64,000 nucleotides of DNA from Erysipelotrichaceae bacterium (GCA_015058955.1 SVBJ01000003.1:62001-126000); one strand, 5' to 3'; shown: positions 25,666 to 35,366, numbered from the stretch's first letter. The notes: generated by a model from the sequence alone, not told the origin. A program made the numbers and translations.

Positions 25666-26937
25666 ATGTTTAAAGGGTTAACTAAAGAAGAAAAGTCATG
25701 GGTACTGTATGACGTCGGTAACTCTGCTTTTACCATGCTGGCCTGCTCACTGATTCCTATCTGGTTTAAGGAACTGGCCATCGGTACCGGACGGGGTCAG
25801 ATCGATGCTGGCACTGCTACCGGTGTCTATGCCACATCCATCGCCATCGTTACGGTCATTGTAGCCTTGATCGGACCGGTCTGCGGCGCCATTGCTGACC
25901 ACAAGGACAGAAAGAAGCTCTTCTTCACAACTGCTGTCGCTCTCGGCGTTGCCGGCTGCATCATCAACGGCTTCGCTGCCAGCTGGGTTGCCTTCATCGT
26001 CATTTATGTACTGACAAAGATATTCTATTCAGCATCTCTGACATTCTATGATTCCATGCTTAACGACGTAACCACGGAGGAAAGAATGGACGAAGTATCA
26101 TCCTACGGCTATGCCTGGGGTTACATCGGTTCCTGCATTCCATTCCTGGTTGCCATGGTTGCCTACATCCTCTCTGGCGGCTTAAAGCCTGATCTGATGC
26201 TGTTTTCACCGGCAGTCGGTAAGTTCATCGGCTTTGCCGTAACGGGCATCTGGTGGTTCCTGGTAACCGTACCGCTGATCAAGAACTACAAGCAGCACAA
26301 CTATGTTGAAGCTGAAAAAGGTGAAGTCAGCAAGGTCTTTGCCAAGATCGGTGCTACCTTAAAGAGAATCTTCACCAAGGACAAGAAGGTATTCCTGTTC
26401 TTACTGGCATTCTTCCTGTACATTGACGGTGTCGGAACTATCATCGATAACTGCATCAACATCGGTACTGACCTAGGTCTGCCAACTGTCGGACAGGTTG
26501 TCTTCCTGCTGGCTACTCAGGTCGTTGCCTTTGGCGGTTCCCTGGTATTTGCCAGACTGTCAAAGAAGTATGATACCGTTACTCTGATCCTGATCTGCAT
26601 TGTCGGTTACTTCTGCGTATGCATCTATGCCTTATTCCTGCATACCTTAACTGACTTCGCGATCCTGGCCTTTGGTGTCGGCTGCTTCCAGGGTTCAATT
26701 CAGTCTCTGTCAAGAAGCTACTTCTCCAAGATCATTCCAGCTGAGAACTCCGGCGAATATTTCGGCATTTATGACATCTTCTCAAAGGGTGCTTCATTCC
26801 TCGGTTCTGCCGTAATCGCAGCAGTCAAGTTCATGGGCGGATCAATCAACATCGCCGTTGCCCTGCTTTCCATCTTCTTCGCCCTGGGCTTCATCTTCCT
26901 GAAGCTCTCTGACAAGCAGAAAGCCATGAACAGGTAA
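25666..26937 (+). CDS. UMF1-family MFS transporter
   Basis: 423 residues with about 12 membrane spans. The opening W-V-L-Y-D-V-G-N-S-A-F-T (about 11-22) is the signature of the UMF1/Atg22-like MFS group. The A-D-H-K-D-R-K-K loop between spans 2 and 3 is the MFS motif A. Members are putative exporters of amino acids or peptides, mostly uncharacterised. AAAAGGAG precedes ATG 25666. The gene is divergent from the phosphodiester glycosidase operon, sharing the 95-base spacer, and is followed by a terminator. Substrate and direction are not known. Confidence 0.85.
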   Translation: MFKGLTKEEKSWVLYDVGNSAFTMLACSLIPIWFKELAIGTGRGQIDAGTATGVYATSIAIVTVIVALIGPVCGAIADHKDRKKLFFTTAVALGVAGCIINGFAASWVAFIVIYVLTKIFYSASLTFYDSMLNDVTTEERMDEVSSYGYAWGYIGSCIPFLVAMVAYILSGGLKPDLMLFSPAVGKFIGFAVTGIWWFLVTVPLIKNYKQHNYVEAEKGEVSKVFAKIGATLKRIFTKDKKVFLFLLAFFLYIDGVGTIIDNCINIGTDLGLPTVGQVVFLLATQVVAFGGSLVFARLSKKYDTVTLILICIVGYFCVCIYALFLHTLTDFAILAFGVGCFQGSIQSLSRSYFSKIIPAENSGEYFGIYDIFSKGASFLGSAVIAAVKFMGGSINIAVALLSIFFALGFIFLKLSDKQKAMNR

Positions 26938-26962
26938 TTCATTTAAACACGAATTATATAAT

Positions 26963-26999
26963 AAGGTCTGTTTCCTGTTAAAGAAAACAGATCTTTTAT
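26963..26999 (+). terminator. Terminator after the MFS gene
   Basis: 11-bp stem AAGGTCTGTTT/AAACAGATCTT with one G-T pair, an 11-base loop and a TTTTATT tail. Confidence 0.75.
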
Positions 27000-27072
27000 T
27001 ATGATTGAGGGTGTCTCTGTTTATGCCGGAGATTACATCATATATACTGTAATTAAGGAGAATAAACATAAT

Positions 27073-29127
27073 ATGAAACAGGAGTACGAAGTTTTACTGA
27101 CACCATGGAAGATCGGTAACCTTGAAATCAAGAACCGCATCGTCATGGCGCCAATGGGAGGTACAAACATATTCGGCTGGACAGAACCAAGTCATTTTGA
27201 CAAGGAGGCTGCCAAGCTGTTAAAGACCGTAGCAGAAAATAACTGCGGGCTGATTTTCCCGGGTGTTGCCACCGTCAGAGACATCATCGGCAATGCCTGG
27301 CTTTATCAGCGCAAAGCCAAGTTCAAACAGCTGAAGAAATTCATGGAAGAGATCCATAAGACCGGAGCCAAAATGTTCATTCAGATGTCAGCCGGTTGCG
27401 GACGCTCTTTTGCCCTGAATGACCTGATGGTAGATCTGCTTAAAAACAAGGCCCTGGGAACCATTGCCAAACCTATACTGGACCCGGAATACAATTCACT
27501 GGCTCCAAGTGCCACACCTAACAGATGGGCTGACGGCATCATTTCCAAGGAGATCACCAAGGAACAGATTCAGGAAATAATCTATGCCTTCGGTGAAACA
27601 GCCAGACTGTGCAAAGAAGCCGGTGTAGACGGTGTGGAGGTGCACGCTGTCCATGAAGGCTACCTGATTGACCAGTTTACCCTGCCATATGTCAACAGCC
27701 GTACGGATGAATACGGCGGTTCATTTGAAAACAGATACCGTTTCCCGGTGGAAATCGTTAAGGAAATAAAGAAGAAATGCGGAGATGACTTCCCGGTATC
27801 AGTACGCTACAGCGTCACTTCCAAGACCAAGGGTTTCAGAGAAGGCGCCCTACCGGGTGAAGAATTCGTGGAAGTCGGCCGTACCATGGAAGAATCCGAA
27901 AAGGCCGCCAGATATCTGCAGGATGCCGGTTATGACATGCTAAGCTGCGATAACGGAACCTATGATGCCTGGTATTGGGCTCATCCGCCGGTATACATGC
28001 CGGAAAACTGCAACCTCGAAGATGTCAGCCACATAAAGAAGTTTGTCGACATTCCGGTGATCTGCGCCGGCAGAATGACCCTGGAAGCCGGCAGTGAAGC
28101 CATCAGAAACAATGAAATTGATGCGATAGGCATCGGCCGTCAGTTTCTGACTGACCCAACCTGGTTCACCAAGGTAATTGAAGATCGAGAAGAAGACATA
28201 AAGCCATGCATTGCCTGTCAGAGTGCCTGCCTTACCATGTCAAAATCCAACGGTACCAATAACTCCCAGAGCATGGACGATGCCACCAACATGTGCCGCT
28301 GTGCCCTGAACCCGGAAGTTATGCAGTCAAAGAGATTCCATATCACGGAAGCAGCCGTAAAGAAAAACGTCGCCATCATCGGCGGAGGTATCGGAGGAAT
28401 GGAAGCTGCCCTGGTATTAAAGAAGCGTGGTCACACTCCGATCATCTATGAAAAATCAGATAAGCTTGGCGGTGTCTTCAATGCTGCTGCAGCCCCTGAT
28501 TTCAAGAAACACGACAAGATGCTGCTGGACTGGTATAAGACCCAGCTGAAGAAGGAAAACATCAGCGTTGTCTACAACACCGAGATCAAGGATGTAAAAG
28601 ACATCATCGCTGATGCCTACATCGTCGCAACCGGTGCCAGAGCCAAGAAGCTGGCCATTCCGGGAGCAGATAAAACCATAGAGGCAACCGATTACCTTTT
28701 AGGCAACGGTGAAGTTGGCGATAACGTAGTCATCATCGGCGGAGGACTGACCGGCTGCGAGATCGCCTATGATCTGCAGAGAAAAGGCAGACATCCGGTC
28801 ATCGTGGAAATGCAGAATGACCTGATCACTACCCCTAACCTGTGTCTGGCCAACTCTTCATACTTAAGAGACTACTTCAAGGCCTACAAGGTTCCGGTAT
28901 ATCTGGAAGCCAGAACAAAGGAAGTCAGAAATGACTGCGTGGTCATTACCGATAAAGAAGGCAAGGAAACTGAAATACCTTGTGACAGCGTCATCCTGTC
29001 CGTCGGTTACAATCCAGCCCCATTAGCCAAAGCTGAAAAGAATGTCTACCTTGTTGGCGATGCCTCCAAGGTGGGAAATCTGCGTTCAGCGATCTGGGGT
29101 GCCTGGAAAGCCGCAATGTCCATTTAG
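27073..29127 (+). CDS. Fe-S Old Yellow Enzyme-type NADH:flavin oxidoreductase, second paralogue
   Basis: 684 residues from ATG 27073 (AAGGAG 12 bases upstream). The TIM barrel carries G-V-E-V-H-A-V-H-E-G-Y-L and R-T-D-E-Y-G-G-S-F-E-N-R, followed by C-I-A-C-Q-S-A-C and, after a longer loop than in its relative, C-A-L-N-P. FAD and NAD(P)H motifs (I-I-G-G-G-I-G-G and I-I-G-G-G-L-T-G) complete the C-terminal half. The spacing between the third and fourth cluster cysteines is 23 residues here against 12 in the paralogue at 17411. It belongs to the BaiCD/enoate reductase/dienoyl-CoA reductase group, but no bile-acid genes are nearby, so the substrate is open. Confidence 0.87.
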   Translation: MKQEYEVLLTPWKIGNLEIKNRIVMAPMGGTNIFGWTEPSHFDKEAAKLLKTVAENNCGLIFPGVATVRDIIGNAWLYQRKAKFKQLKKFMEEIHKTGAKMFIQMSAGCGRSFALNDLMVDLLKNKALGTIAKPILDPEYNSLAPSATPNRWADGIISKEITKEQIQEIIYAFGETARLCKEAGVDGVEVHAVHEGYLIDQFTLPYVNSRTDEYGGSFENRYRFPVEIVKEIKKKCGDDFPVSVRYSVTSKTKGFREGALPGEEFVEVGRTMEESEKAARYLQDAGYDMLSCDNGTYDAWYWAHPPVYMPENCNLEDVSHIKKFVDIPVICAGRMTLEAGSEAIRNNEIDAIGIGRQFLTDPTWFTKVIEDREEDIKPCIACQSACLTMSKSNGTNNSQSMDDATNMCRCALNPEVMQSKRFHITEAAVKKNVAIIGGGIGGMEAALVLKKRGHTPIIYEKSDKLGGVFNAAAAPDFKKHDKMLLDWYKTQLKKENISVVYNTEIKDVKDIIADAYIVATGARAKKLAIPGADKTIEATDYLLGNGEVGDNVVIIGGGLTGCEIAYDLQRKGRHPVIVEMQNDLITTPNLCLANSSYLRDYFKAYKVPVYLEARTKEVRNDCVVITDKEGKETEIPCDSVILSVGYNPAPLAKAEKNVYLVGDASKVGNLRSAIWGAWKAAMSI

Positions 29128-29134
29128 CCATAAG

Positions 29135-29166
29135 AAATCACCAGCTCAAACTGGTGATTTTTTTCT
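29135..29166 (+). terminator. Terminator between the second Old Yellow Enzyme gene and sucD
   Basis: 10-bp stem AAATCACCAG/CTGGTGATTT, 6-base loop, then TTTTTC. The complement is also usable for the convergent sucD transcript. Confidence 0.85.
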
Positions 29167-29175
29167 TTTGTTATC

Positions 29176-30075
29176 TTACAGGCAATCCTGCAGGATCCCT
29201 CTTATTTCCAGGGCCTGCTTCATAGCTTCACCGATCTTATCCGGAGTTTCGGCAACCACAACTCCCGCATCTCTTAAAGCCTGTTTCTTCCCTTCTGCGG
29301 TTCCGGTATTACCGGAAATGATGGCACCGGCATGTCCCATTCTTTTACCGGCTGGGGCGGATGAACCGGAAACAAAAGCCGCAACCGGCTTGCTGAAGCG
29401 GCCGGTTTTTATCATCTCAGCAGCTTTTTCCTCTTCATCACCGCCGATCTCACCGACCAGCAGAACCCCATAGGTATCTTCATCAGCTTCAAACCGTTTC
29501 AGGGCATCTTCAAAGGCAAAGCACTTTACCGGATCCCCTCCTATGCCCAGGCAGGTACTCTGTCCAATGCCCAGGGCTGTCAGCTGGGCTGCTGATTCAT
29601 AAGTGAGGGTACCTGATTTGGAGACAACACCAATGTGCCCTTTCTTATGAATGTATCCCGGCATGATGCCGATCTTGCACTGTTCAACGCTGGTTAATCC
29701 CGGACAGTTAGGTCCGATCAGAACCGTATCGGTTCCCTTCAGAAAATCCCTGACCCTTAACATGTCCAGTACCGGAATTCCCTCAGTTATGCAGACAACC
29801 AGCTTAATGCCGGCTTCAGCTGCTTCGATGATTGAATCAGCCGCAAACTTCGGAGGCACGAATATCACTGAGGCATTGGCATCAGTTTTTTCTCTGGCTT
29901 CCCTGACAGTATTGAATACCGGAACATCCAGCATGCTCTGTCCGCCCTTTCCCGGGGTGACACCGCCAACCACTTTGGTTCCGTATTCCAGCATCTTTTC
30001 CGTATGCAGTCTGCCCTGGGATCCGGTGATGCCCTGAACGATGACTCTGGTATCAGAATTAATCAGAATGTTCAT
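29176..30075 (-). CDS. sucD: Succinyl-CoA synthetase alpha subunit
   Basis: 299 residues from ATG 30075; the AGGAGG site lies in the end of sucC, whose stop overlaps this start (ATGA). The CoA-binding Rossmann opening has V-Q-G-I-T-G-S-Q-G (about 13-21), and the phospho-histidine is in G-H-A-G-A-I-I-S-G near residue 243. It pairs with SucC to interconvert succinyl-CoA and succinate with NTP formation. In this operon it follows 2-oxoglutarate:ferredoxin oxidoreductase, so the pair completes oxidation of 2-oxoglutarate to succinate. Confidence 0.95.
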   Translation of the reverse strand: MNILINSDTRVIVQGITGSQGRLHTEKMLEYGTKVVGGVTPGKGGQSMLDVPVFNTVREAREKTDANASVIFVPPKFAADSIIEAAEAGIKLVVCITEGIPVLDMLRVRDFLKGTDTVLIGPNCPGLTSVEQCKIGIMPGYIHKKGHIGVVSKSGTLTYESAAQLTALGIGQSTCLGIGGDPVKCFAFEDALKRFEADEDTYGVLLVGEIGGDEEEKAAEMIKTGRFSKPVAAFVSGSSAPAGKRMGHAGAIISGNTGTAEGKKQALRDAGVVVAETPDKIGEAMKQALEIRGILQDCL

Positions 30076-31238
30076 GTCCGGACCTCCTTTCCAACATAAT
30101 CCGCACAATAGCGGGCTGCTTCTCCCAGTGAATTTGCGGAAACGATCTTCAGTCCTGAAGCAGTAATTATTTCTCTGGCCATTTCCATGTTTGTCCCTTC
30201 AAATCTGACAACTACCGGTACTTTCAGTTCCGTGACCTTAACTGCCTCAATGATCCCCTGGGCAATGACATCACACTTGACGATGCCGCCGAAGATGTTG
30301 ACCAGTATGATCCTTACTTCCGGATCAGACATTATTATCTCAAAGGCCTTGGTAACTCGCTCAACGGTAGCCGTACCGCCGACATCCAGGAAGTTTGCCG
30401 GTCTGGCACCCAATGAACGGATCATGTCCATGGTAGCCATGGCCAGTCCGGCCCCATTTACCATGCAGCCGATGTTACCGCCAATTGATATGTAGCTCAA
30501 TCCCCGCTGCTTGGCCTGTATCTCATATGGATCTTCTTCATTAAGATCTCTCATCTCCTCGATTTCCGGATGACGGTACAGGGCATTATCATCAAAGTTT
30601 ATCTTGGCATCTACGGCCTGATAGCTTCCATCAGTCAGTAAAGCCAGCGGATTGATTTCTACCAGTGAACAGTCCTTCTCAACAAACAGTCTGACCATGC
30701 CATTGATAATACCGGCCAGCTCTCCGGAATAAGGTAAACCCATCTTATCCAGGAAGTATCTGACATGATAATCCTTAAGTCCAGTGGTCAGTGAAAAAGC
30801 TGTCTTTATTATCCTTTCTGGAGCACTCCGGGCAATCTCTTCGATCTCTACACCGCCATCCCGGCATCCTAAAAGAACGATCTGACCTGCCCGGCGGTCA
30901 ACGGAAACCGCCACATAATACTCTTCCTTAATGTCAGCCGCTTCCGTTATCAGTAATTTATGAACAGTCTTGCCTTTAGGTCCCGTCTGTCTGGTCACCA
31001 GAACCTTGCCGAACAGTTCACCGGAATAAGTCCTGACTTCTTCCAGAGTATCGGCCTTCCTTATTCCGCCAGCCTTGCCACGGCCGCCGGAGTGAACCTG
31101 AGCCTTCAGTATGTATGGCGGATTGATTCCGGAAGCGATCTCAGCTGCTTGTTCGACAGTCTCAGCCATGCCGCCAACAGATACCGGTATGCCATACTGC
31201 TTAAACAGCTGTTTGGCCTGATATTCGTGTATGTTCAT
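30072..31238 (-). CDS. sucC: Succinyl-CoA synthetase beta subunit
   Basis: 388 residues. The ATP-grasp domain starts [12 protein letters not shown], with [14 protein letters not shown] for nucleotide binding near 45-58 and E-I-N-P-L-A-L-L for metal binding near 194. The CoA-ligase domain carries [10 protein letters not shown]. Length matches the family. It lies one base past korC, forming one operon KorDABC-SucCD. ATP versus GTP preference cannot be read safely. Confidence 0.95.
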   Translation of the reverse strand: MNIHEYQAKQLFKQYGIPVSVGGMAETVEQAAEIASGINPPYILKAQVHSGGRGKAGGIRKADTLEEVRTYSGELFGKVLVTRQTGPKGKTVHKLLITEAADIKEEYYVAVSVDRRAGQIVLLGCRDGGVEIEEIARSAPERIIKTAFSLTTGLKDYHVRYFLDKMGLPYSGELAGIINGMVRLFVEKDCSLVEINPLALLTDGSYQAVDAKINFDDNALYRHPEIEEMRDLNEEDPYEIQAKQRGLSYISIGGNIGCMVNGAGLAMATMDMIRSLGARPANFLDVGGTATVERVTKAFEIIMSDPEVRIILVNIFGGIVKCDVIAQGIIEAVKVTELKVPVVVRFEGTNMEMAREIITASGLKIVSANSLGEAARYCADYVGKEVRT

Positions 31239-31239
31239 C

Positions 31240-31776
31240 TTAACCTCCCAGATCCATCATGTTTCCGGCATTAAGTGCCTTCAGATTGATCTCTTCCGTT
31301 CCCTTAGGAATCCTGTTTCTGACTGTTTCCGTCAGCTGTTCAAAGGAACAGATGCCTAAGATCCTGTTAACAACTCCCACAGCGACAATGTTGGCCGTCA
31401 CTGATCTGCCAATCTCATATTCAGCAGTATCGAGGATCGGAAGATGATAAAGTTTATATTTCTCTGCATTCTGCGGAACCTGTACTCTTGAGTCAAGTAC
31501 AACCACAGCGTTTTCCTTCAGGTTTCTGACATACTTGTCAGCTGCCTTCTGCGTCAGCGCCAGCACAAAATCCGGTTCACTTACTTCAGGATAGGAGATC
31601 TTTCCCTCAGAGATGACTGCTTCAGCCTTGCAGGCTCCCCCTCTGGCTTCCGGACCGTAACTCTGGGTCTGACAGGCATATTTCCCGGCATTTACTGCCG
31701 CCTCTGCCAGAATGACAGAAGCCAGAATGACACCCTGCCCGCCGGTTCCGGCCAGGCGTATTTCCGTTCTCTTCAT
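31240..31776 (-). CDS. korC: 2-oxoacid:ferredoxin oxidoreductase gamma subunit
   Basis: 178 residues, the normal length for KorC/PorG-type gamma subunits. The G-T-G-G-Q-G-V segment at 11-17 and the S-Y-G-P-E-A-R-G-G-A-C-K-A-E motif (about 39-52) are diagnostic. It probably helps bind CoA and completes the DABC assembly. The gene abuts korB directly and overlaps nothing, with the start using an AAGCAGGTGG site at the end of korB. Confidence 0.9.
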   Translation of the reverse strand: MKRTEIRLAGTGGQGVILASVILAEAAVNAGKYACQTQSYGPEARGGACKAEAVISEGKISYPEVSEPDFVLALTQKAADKYVRNLKENAVVVLDSRVQVPQNAEKYKLYHLPILDTAEYEIGRSVTANIVAVGVVNRILGICSFEQLTETVRNRIPKGTEEINLKALNAGNMMDLGG

Positions 31777-32595
31777 TTATCTGCCACCTGCTTTCTCAAT
31801 GATCTTTTCATATTCATCTGTATATTCCGGATACTGTTCATCATTGAAGATGCCGGTGATTATCTTTCCCTTCAGTTCTTCCGGGCTCATCTTTTCCGCT
31901 GCCCTGACAGGAACACTGTTTTCCTTCTGCCACTGCAGCATTCTGACCGCATCGCCCTTCTTGTTCTTACGGCCATAGTAACTCGGGCATATTGATGCCA
32001 CATCGATCAGTGAGAAACCCTTGTGGTTAATGGCTTTTTCCATGACTCTGATGGCTTCCGGTATGCCATATGCCGTAACTCTGGCAGTAAAGGTTGCTCC
32101 GGCTGACTTGGCTAACAGAGGAATGTCAAAATCTCTGTCGATATTGCCATATGGAGCGGTAGTGGCATAATCACCTGACGGTGTCGTCGGTGAGTACTGA
32201 CCGCCGGTCATGCCGTAAATGTTATTGTTCAGAACAATGCAGGTTATGCCGATGTTTCTACGGCAGGCATGGATCAGGTGATTGCCGCCAATGGCGGAAA
32301 TGTCACCATCCCCGGTCAGTACGATGACATGCAGATCCGGTCTGGCCAGCTTGATGCCGGTCGCAAATGCCAGAGCTCTGCCATGAGTCGTATGGATGGT
32401 ATCAAAATTCAGATAGCCTACTGCTCGGCTGGAGCAGCCGATACCTGAAACAATTATCGTATTCTTTCTATCCAGTCCGGCGTTTTCGATGGCCTGGCAC
32501 AGTGCTCTCATGACACTGCCATGGCTGCATCCCGGGCACCAGATATGCGGAAGATTTTCCGTTCTCATTTCTCTTTCAATTAATCTGCCAGGCAT
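31777..32595 (-). CDS. korB: 2-oxoacid:ferredoxin oxidoreductase beta subunit
   Basis: 272 residues. The TPP-binding core is G-D-G-D...N-N-N-I-Y-G-M-T-G-G-Q, and C-P-G-C-S-H-G near residue 19 plus a later I-C-P-S-Y-Y provide the Fe-S ligands. This subunit carries thiamine pyrophosphate and one [4Fe-4S] cluster, and the sequence fits 2-oxoglutarate-type rather than pyruvate enzymes when combined with the SucCD neighbours. It begins one base after korA. Several in-frame start choices exist; the first ATG at 32595 follows an AGGAGATG-like site. Confidence 0.9.
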   Translation of the reverse strand: MPGRLIEREMRTENLPHIWCPGCSHGSVMRALCQAIENAGLDRKNTIIVSGIGCSSRAVGYLNFDTIHTTHGRALAFATGIKLARPDLHVIVLTGDGDISAIGGNHLIHACRRNIGITCIVLNNNIYGMTGGQYSPTTPSGDYATTAPYGNIDRDFDIPLLAKSAGATFTARVTAYGIPEAIRVMEKAINHKGFSLIDVASICPSYYGRKNKKGDAVRMLQWQKENSVPVRAAEKMSPEELKGKIITGIFNDEQYPEYTDEYEKIIEKAGGR

Positions 32596-32596
32596 G

Positions 32597-33718
32597 TTAC
32601 ATCTCCTCCGCTTTTTCCGCTACTTCTTCAGGAAGAATGTATGATCCGTTGATTCGGCCAATGAATTCTATTCTGGCCTTATCCCCCGCTACTCTTTCCA
32701 CTTCGTGGACATACTGGCCATGGTTATGCTCAATCACCAGGATCTTACCGCACTGTGTCGCCAGTTCCTTAAGTCTTGTTTCTGCCATCGGCCAGATGGT
32801 TACCGGACGGTACATGCCAGCCTTAATGCCCTTTTCTCTTAACATGTCAACGGCTGCCTCGCCAACCCTGGCACTGCCGCCATAAGCCACGATGAGGATC
32901 TCGGCATCATCAGTGAGATATTCGTCCCAGGCTTCAATGTCCCTGCGATTCTTCTCGATTTTATCCATCAGGCGGTTATTGAGCTGATCGGCAGTCTTAC
33001 GGTTATTGGTCGGGAATCCCCAGGTATCATGGGTAAGCCCGGTAATGTTATAGTAATGACCTGACCCGAATACCGGCAGAACAGGAACAAGATTATCTTC
33101 TGCCTTATAGGCTTCATATTTGTCTTCTGGGGCATCAGGCTGTTTTCTGTCAATGATCTCAACCTCGTCATCTATTTCAACCGTTTCCCTTAAATGTCCA
33201 ATCATTTCATCCATCAGGAAGATGACCGGAGTCATGTATTTTTCAGACAGGTTAAAAGCTCTGATGGCCAGATAATAGGTCTCAGAAACTGAAGAAGGTG
33301 AAAGAACGATTATAGGATGGTCACCATGGGTACCCCATCTGCTCTGCATGACATCACCCTGTGATGAAGATGTCGGCAGACCGGTTGAAGGGCCTGACCT
33401 CTGAACATTCACTATTACACACGGTATTTCTGCCACGCTGGCATAACCGATGTTTTCCTGCTTAAGCGAGAATCCCGGACCGGAAGTGGCTGTCATGGCC
33501 TTGGTACCGGTAACTGATGCACCGATTACCGCCGCCATTGAAGCGATCTCATCTTCCATCTGAATGAACTTGCCGCCCATCTTCGGCAACAGTACAGCAC
33601 AGCCCTCGGCTATTTCCGTACTTGGAGTGATAGGATATCCGGCAAAAAATCTCATGCCGGCTTTCAATGCGCCCTTGACACAGGCTTCATTGCCCTGCAT
33701 TAGTACTCTCTTACTCAT
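32597..33718 (-). CDS. korA: 2-oxoacid:ferredoxin oxidoreductase alpha subunit
   Basis: 373 residues from ATG 33718, which overlaps the ferredoxin gene by 8 bases and has AGGAGGACGGCA ahead of it. The G-N-E-A-C-V-K-G-A segment and G-Y-P-I-T-P-S-T-E-I-A-E (about 28-40) are typical of KorA; the R-S-G-P-S-T-G-L-P-T motif that binds the substrate carboxylate is at about 127-136. The catalytic partner is KorB. Together with the small ferredoxin KorD it forms the four-subunit enzyme that oxidises 2-oxoglutarate to succinyl-CoA and reduces ferredoxin. It may also run in reverse. Confidence 0.92.
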   Translation of the reverse strand: MSKRVLMQGNEACVKGALKAGMRFFAGYPITPSTEIAEGCAVLLPKMGGKFIQMEDEIASMAAVIGASVTGTKAMTATSGPGFSLKQENIGYASVAEIPCVIVNVQRSGPSTGLPTSSSQGDVMQSRWGTHGDHPIIVLSPSSVSETYYLAIRAFNLSEKYMTPVIFLMDEMIGHLRETVEIDDEVEIIDRKQPDAPEDKYEAYKAEDNLVPVLPVFGSGHYYNITGLTHDTWGFPTNNRKTADQLNNRLMDKIEKNRRDIEAWDEYLTDDAEILIVAYGGSARVGEAAVDMLREKGIKAGMYRPVTIWPMAETRLKELATQCGKILVIEHNHGQYVHEVERVAGDKARIEFIGRINGSYILPEEVAEKAEEM

Positions 33719-33920
33719 TGCCGTCCTCCTGTAGCCAGATTGCATAATCCGGACATCTTAATTCACACTGACCGCATCTGATGCAGTTTTCCTCGTCCTC
33801 AACTGATACCTTGTCATCAACAAGCTTAAGTACCTTTCTGGGACAGAAAGCCACACATATACCGCAGCCCTTGCACCATGATGTGTCAGTAACCAGTCTT
33901 TTCATACCCCTGTTACCCAT
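33711..33920 (-). CDS. korD: 2[4Fe-4S] ferredoxin subunit of 2-oxoacid oxidoreductase
   Basis: 69 residues with two cluster motifs: C-K-G-C-G-I-C-V-A-F-C-P (about 16-27) and C-I-R-C-G-Q-C-E-L-R-C-P (about 46-57). This is the delta subunit that passes electrons from the KorAB clusters to external ferredoxin. It is the first gene of the Kor-Suc operon. AGAAAGG about 6 bases before ATG 33920 favours this start over the internal ATG at 33905. The spacer to the next gene upstream (155 bases) holds the promoter, for which no clear consensus was found. Confidence 0.9.
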   Translation of the reverse strand: MGNRGMKRLVTDTSWCKGCGICVAFCPRKVLKLVDDKVSVEDEENCIRCGQCELRCPDYAIWLQEDGNE

Positions 33921-34035
33921 CTGAAACCTTTCTAAAATCCTTTAAACATGATATCTGATCATTGTTCCATCTACTAATAGAATAACACCTTTTTCCCGAA
34001 AAGAACCCTTTCCCTGTGTTATTTCCTGATTATTC

Positions 34036-34064
34036 AAAGAAAAAGGCCCATATTTCAGGACCTT
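34036..34064 (-). terminator. Terminator after the aminopeptidase gene
   Basis: 7-bp stem AAGGTCC/GGGCCTT (one T-G pair) with an 8-base loop and a TTTCTTTG tail on the minus strand, just beyond the stop at 34076. Confidence 0.6.
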
Positions 34065-34075
34065 CCATCAGTTAA

Positions 34076-35290
34076 TTAAATTGCAAAGTCGCCTTTATCG
34101 AAAATGACAACTTCCCTGCCATCCTTAGTCGTTCCGACAATGTGCATGTCTTCCGTACCGATCATGAAGTCGATGTGAATTACTGAATCATTGAAGGTGT
34201 ACTTAGGATCTGAGCACTTGCCCGGATTCAGGCCTCTGCCTAAGGCCAGATGGCATGAGGCATTTTCATCGATCAGGGTTGTATAGTATACGATTCCGCT
34301 CATGGAAATAGGAGAATGATACTCTACCAGAGCAGCTTCACCCAGGTAACCGGCATTTTCATCCATCGTTACCAGAGCTTCCAGCATTTCCTTGCCTTCA
34401 TTGGCAATTACTTCCACGACCTTGCCGTTTTCAAATCTGAAGCCGAAGTTTTCAACGCTCTTGCCTCCCAATACCAGCGGTCTGGACGCAAATACCACAC
34501 CGTTGGTGCCAAACTTCTCTGGAGTCGTACAGATCTCTTCCGTAGGAATATTAGCGTTATGTCTGATGTATCCAGGCGGCAGTTGTCTCTTACCGAAGCC
34601 GAAGTGTGAATCAGGTGTCAGTTCAACGACCAGATCAGTACCGTTGGAAGCGGTGTAATGGAACTTCGTGAAACCGTAGGAGTCAATGATATCTCCCTTT
34701 TCTCTCTTCCTGGCGTTCTTTTCTTCCCAGGTTTTGACGACATCGTTGTCTTCGTCAATGTAGCACAGTTTCAGGATCAGCTTCCACAGCTCATCATATC
34801 TGTCTTCTTCCTTAACATCCTTCAGAATGAAATCAGCCCATTCCTTAGTAGGGATCATAGCAATGCACCACTGACAGTGCTTCTCTCTGGAGGCCCTTCT
34901 CATGATGTTTCTGACAGCATCGGTATGCGCAAAGATGGCATTAGCCTGATCTTCCGGAACATCAGCCATCAGGGCAGGATTGACACCTTCCAGACGGATG
35001 TAGCAGGCTCCTTCTTCCAGATACTGGGTACACTGTAGCTCTTCCCACGGTTCAACCTTTCTGACATCTTCCGCTTTTCTGTATTTAGCGGCTACCTTCA
35101 GATTCGGTTCATCCAGATAATGTACGACAACATTGCCGGCACCAAGCTTATAGCACTCTTCCGCAAAGATCGGAGTAAAGTAAGCTCCTTCAATGGCGGC
35201 TTCTACCAGAACGGTCTGACCAGGCTGAACATTCAGTCCAACTCTCGCTAAGGTATAGGCATATTTATGCTGCATCTTTTCTAAATTCAT
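34076..35290 (-). CDS. M29-family aminopeptidase (PepS/AmpS type)
   Basis: 404 residues, the usual size for thermophilic-type aminopeptidases. Likely metal ligands are in N-I-P-T-E-E-I-C-T-T-P (about 247-257), G-E-A-A-L-V-E-Y, C-H-L-A-L-G-R-G and H-I-D-F-M-I-G, the set expected for the two-metal M29 site. No signal peptide, so it trims peptides in the cytoplasm. AGGAGGACCAATT precedes ATG 35290. It stands alone between the Kor operon and the propeller-ABC operon, with terminators on both sides. Confidence 0.9.
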   Translation of the reverse strand: MNLEKMQHKYAYTLARVGLNVQPGQTVLVEAAIEGAYFTPIFAEECYKLGAGNVVVHYLDEPNLKVAAKYRKAEDVRKVEPWEELQCTQYLEEGACYIRLEGVNPALMADVPEDQANAIFAHTDAVRNIMRRASREKHCQWCIAMIPTKEWADFILKDVKEEDRYDELWKLILKLCYIDEDNDVVKTWEEKNARKREKGDIIDSYGFTKFHYTASNGTDLVVELTPDSHFGFGKRQLPPGYIRHNANIPTEEICTTPEKFGTNGVVFASRPLVLGGKSVENFGFRFENGKVVEVIANEGKEMLEALVTMDENAGYLGEAALVEYHSPISMSGIVYYTTLIDENASCHLALGRGLNPGKCSDPKYTFNDSVIHIDFMIGTEDMHIVGTTKDGREVVIFDKGDFAI

Positions 35291-35366
35291 AATTGGTCCT
35301 CCTGATATTTCTTACATATTAATTCAAAACACCCGCTAAAGCAAACGATTGGCTTTTTCCCAAGAC

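Noticed and set aside
17411-29127. A bile-acid (bai) operon suggested by the two Old Yellow Enzymes
   Set aside because: No other bai-type genes (CoA ligase, CoA transferase, 7-alpha dehydratase, 3-alpha HSDH) are present, and the two copies are 8 kb apart with own promoters and terminators.
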